Positions 63,802 through 64,000 of a stretch of 64,000 nt of DNA are shown here, piece by piece (the stretch's first letter is position 1; the number at the start of each line of letters is the position of its first letter). Origin of the DNA: Ramularia collo-cygni (Eukaryota; Ascomycota; Dothideomycetes; Mycosphaerellales; Mycosphaerellaceae); NCBI RefSeq assembly GCF_900074925.1, contig NW_019716259.1, positions 180,462 to 244,461 on the forward strand, in the 5' to 3' direction. Below the pieces are notes generated by a model. The model saw only the letters and a list, made by a program, of their open reading frames with translations. It ran no database searches and was not told the origin of the DNA. The position numbers were made by a program, and so were the translations under genes.

Positions 63802-64000
63802 ATGCGGGGTTTTACTCAACATCCCCAGGAGCTGTTTCCGGTCAGCCTGACAACACATATTCCAGTCCCTCCAACTCGTCCCAGGGCCGATCTCTTCGCC
63901 AGCCACACGATCCCACAGTCTTCTCATCGACATCTTCCTGTTCACTCACAAGCGTATAATTCTTCTTCGGCCCTTTCGTCAGGTGTGGTCCGACCAAATT
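63802..64000 (+). CDS. Possible partial gene running off the right edge
   Basis: From the ATG at 63802 the frame is open for 66 codons to the window end (P-Q-E-L-F-P-V-S-L, S-S-S-A-L-S-S-G-V-V). It would be head to head with ATG10, 100 bases from its start. Composition is plausible (P, S, T, H-rich) but no motif is recognised; it could equally be a leader or chance frame. Confidence 0.25.
   Translation, partial: MRGFTQHPQELFPVSLTTHIPVPPTRPRADLFASHTIPQSSHRHLPVHSQAYNSSSALSSGVVRPN

Noticed and set aside
1..64000. CRISPR arrays, prokaryotic operons, phage or plasmid features
   Set aside because: All recognised genes are nuclear eukaryotic with spliceosomal introns; no regularly spaced repeats of CRISPR type are present.

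Overview
The window is nuclear DNA of a filamentous ascomycete (Pezizomycotina). A Dothideomycete is my best guess, but that is inference. The evidence is about twenty genes with short GT-AG introns, mostly 46-60 bases with CTNAC/CTGAC-like branch points, the fungal alpha-aminoadipate lysine gene LYS1, a class I hydrophobin, a tyrosinase, and a short block at the left edge with the CpA-to-TpA bias of repeat-induced point mutation (RIP). Single N bases are scattered through the sequence, some inside exons, so it looks like a draft consensus with unresolved positions.

Layout. 1-560: RIP-like repeat remnant. 0.8-9.1 kb: NAT9-like acetyltransferase, proteasome ATPase RPT4, enolase, a small RING protein, ER sulfhydryl oxidase ERV2 and a branched-chain aminotransferase. 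9.2-13.6 kb: gene-poor stretch with an unrecognised repeat-containing gene, small tandem duplications and one weak ORF. 13.6-20.8 kb: LYS1, an F-box-like protein, mitochondrial methionyl-tRNA synthetase and GFA1. 22.4-32.2 kb: an unknown multi-span membrane protein, an F-BAR/DEP/RhoGAP protein (RGD2 type), a small coiled-coil protein and an RRM-YTH reader. 33.8-39.7 kb: phosphatidylinositol 4-kinase STT4. 41.7-53.4 kb: indoleamine 2,3-dioxygenase, BUD22, the multi-KH protein SCP160, alanine aminotransferase and RNase P/MRP subunit POP4. 54.2-56.3 kb: secreted tyrosinase and hydrophobin, convergent. 57.2-64 kb: a compact block with a Pex22-like peroxin, eIF2B gamma (GCD1), ARPC1, a U1A/U2B''-type snRNP protein, ATG10 and an ORF running off the right edge.

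Most genes are housekeeping and unlinked in function, as usual in fungal chromosomes. Themes that recur are translation and ribosome or RNA biology (MSM1, GCD1, BUD22, POP4, SCP160, YTH, U1A-like), amino-acid metabolism (BAT, LYS1, ALT, IDO), membrane and actin control (STT4, RGD2, ARPC1) and surface or cell-wall biology (GFA1, hydrophobin, tyrosinase). I did not find a new multigene system. The most unusual items are a gene in which one DNA repeat family is translated in two reading frames, two GC-AG introns, a telomere-repeat-like motif in the BUD22 promoter, a RhoGAP lacking an obvious arginine finger, and an IDO gene whose introns are much longer than its neighbours'. Exon boundaries were deduced by hand from splice signals, reading-frame continuity and expected family sequence.
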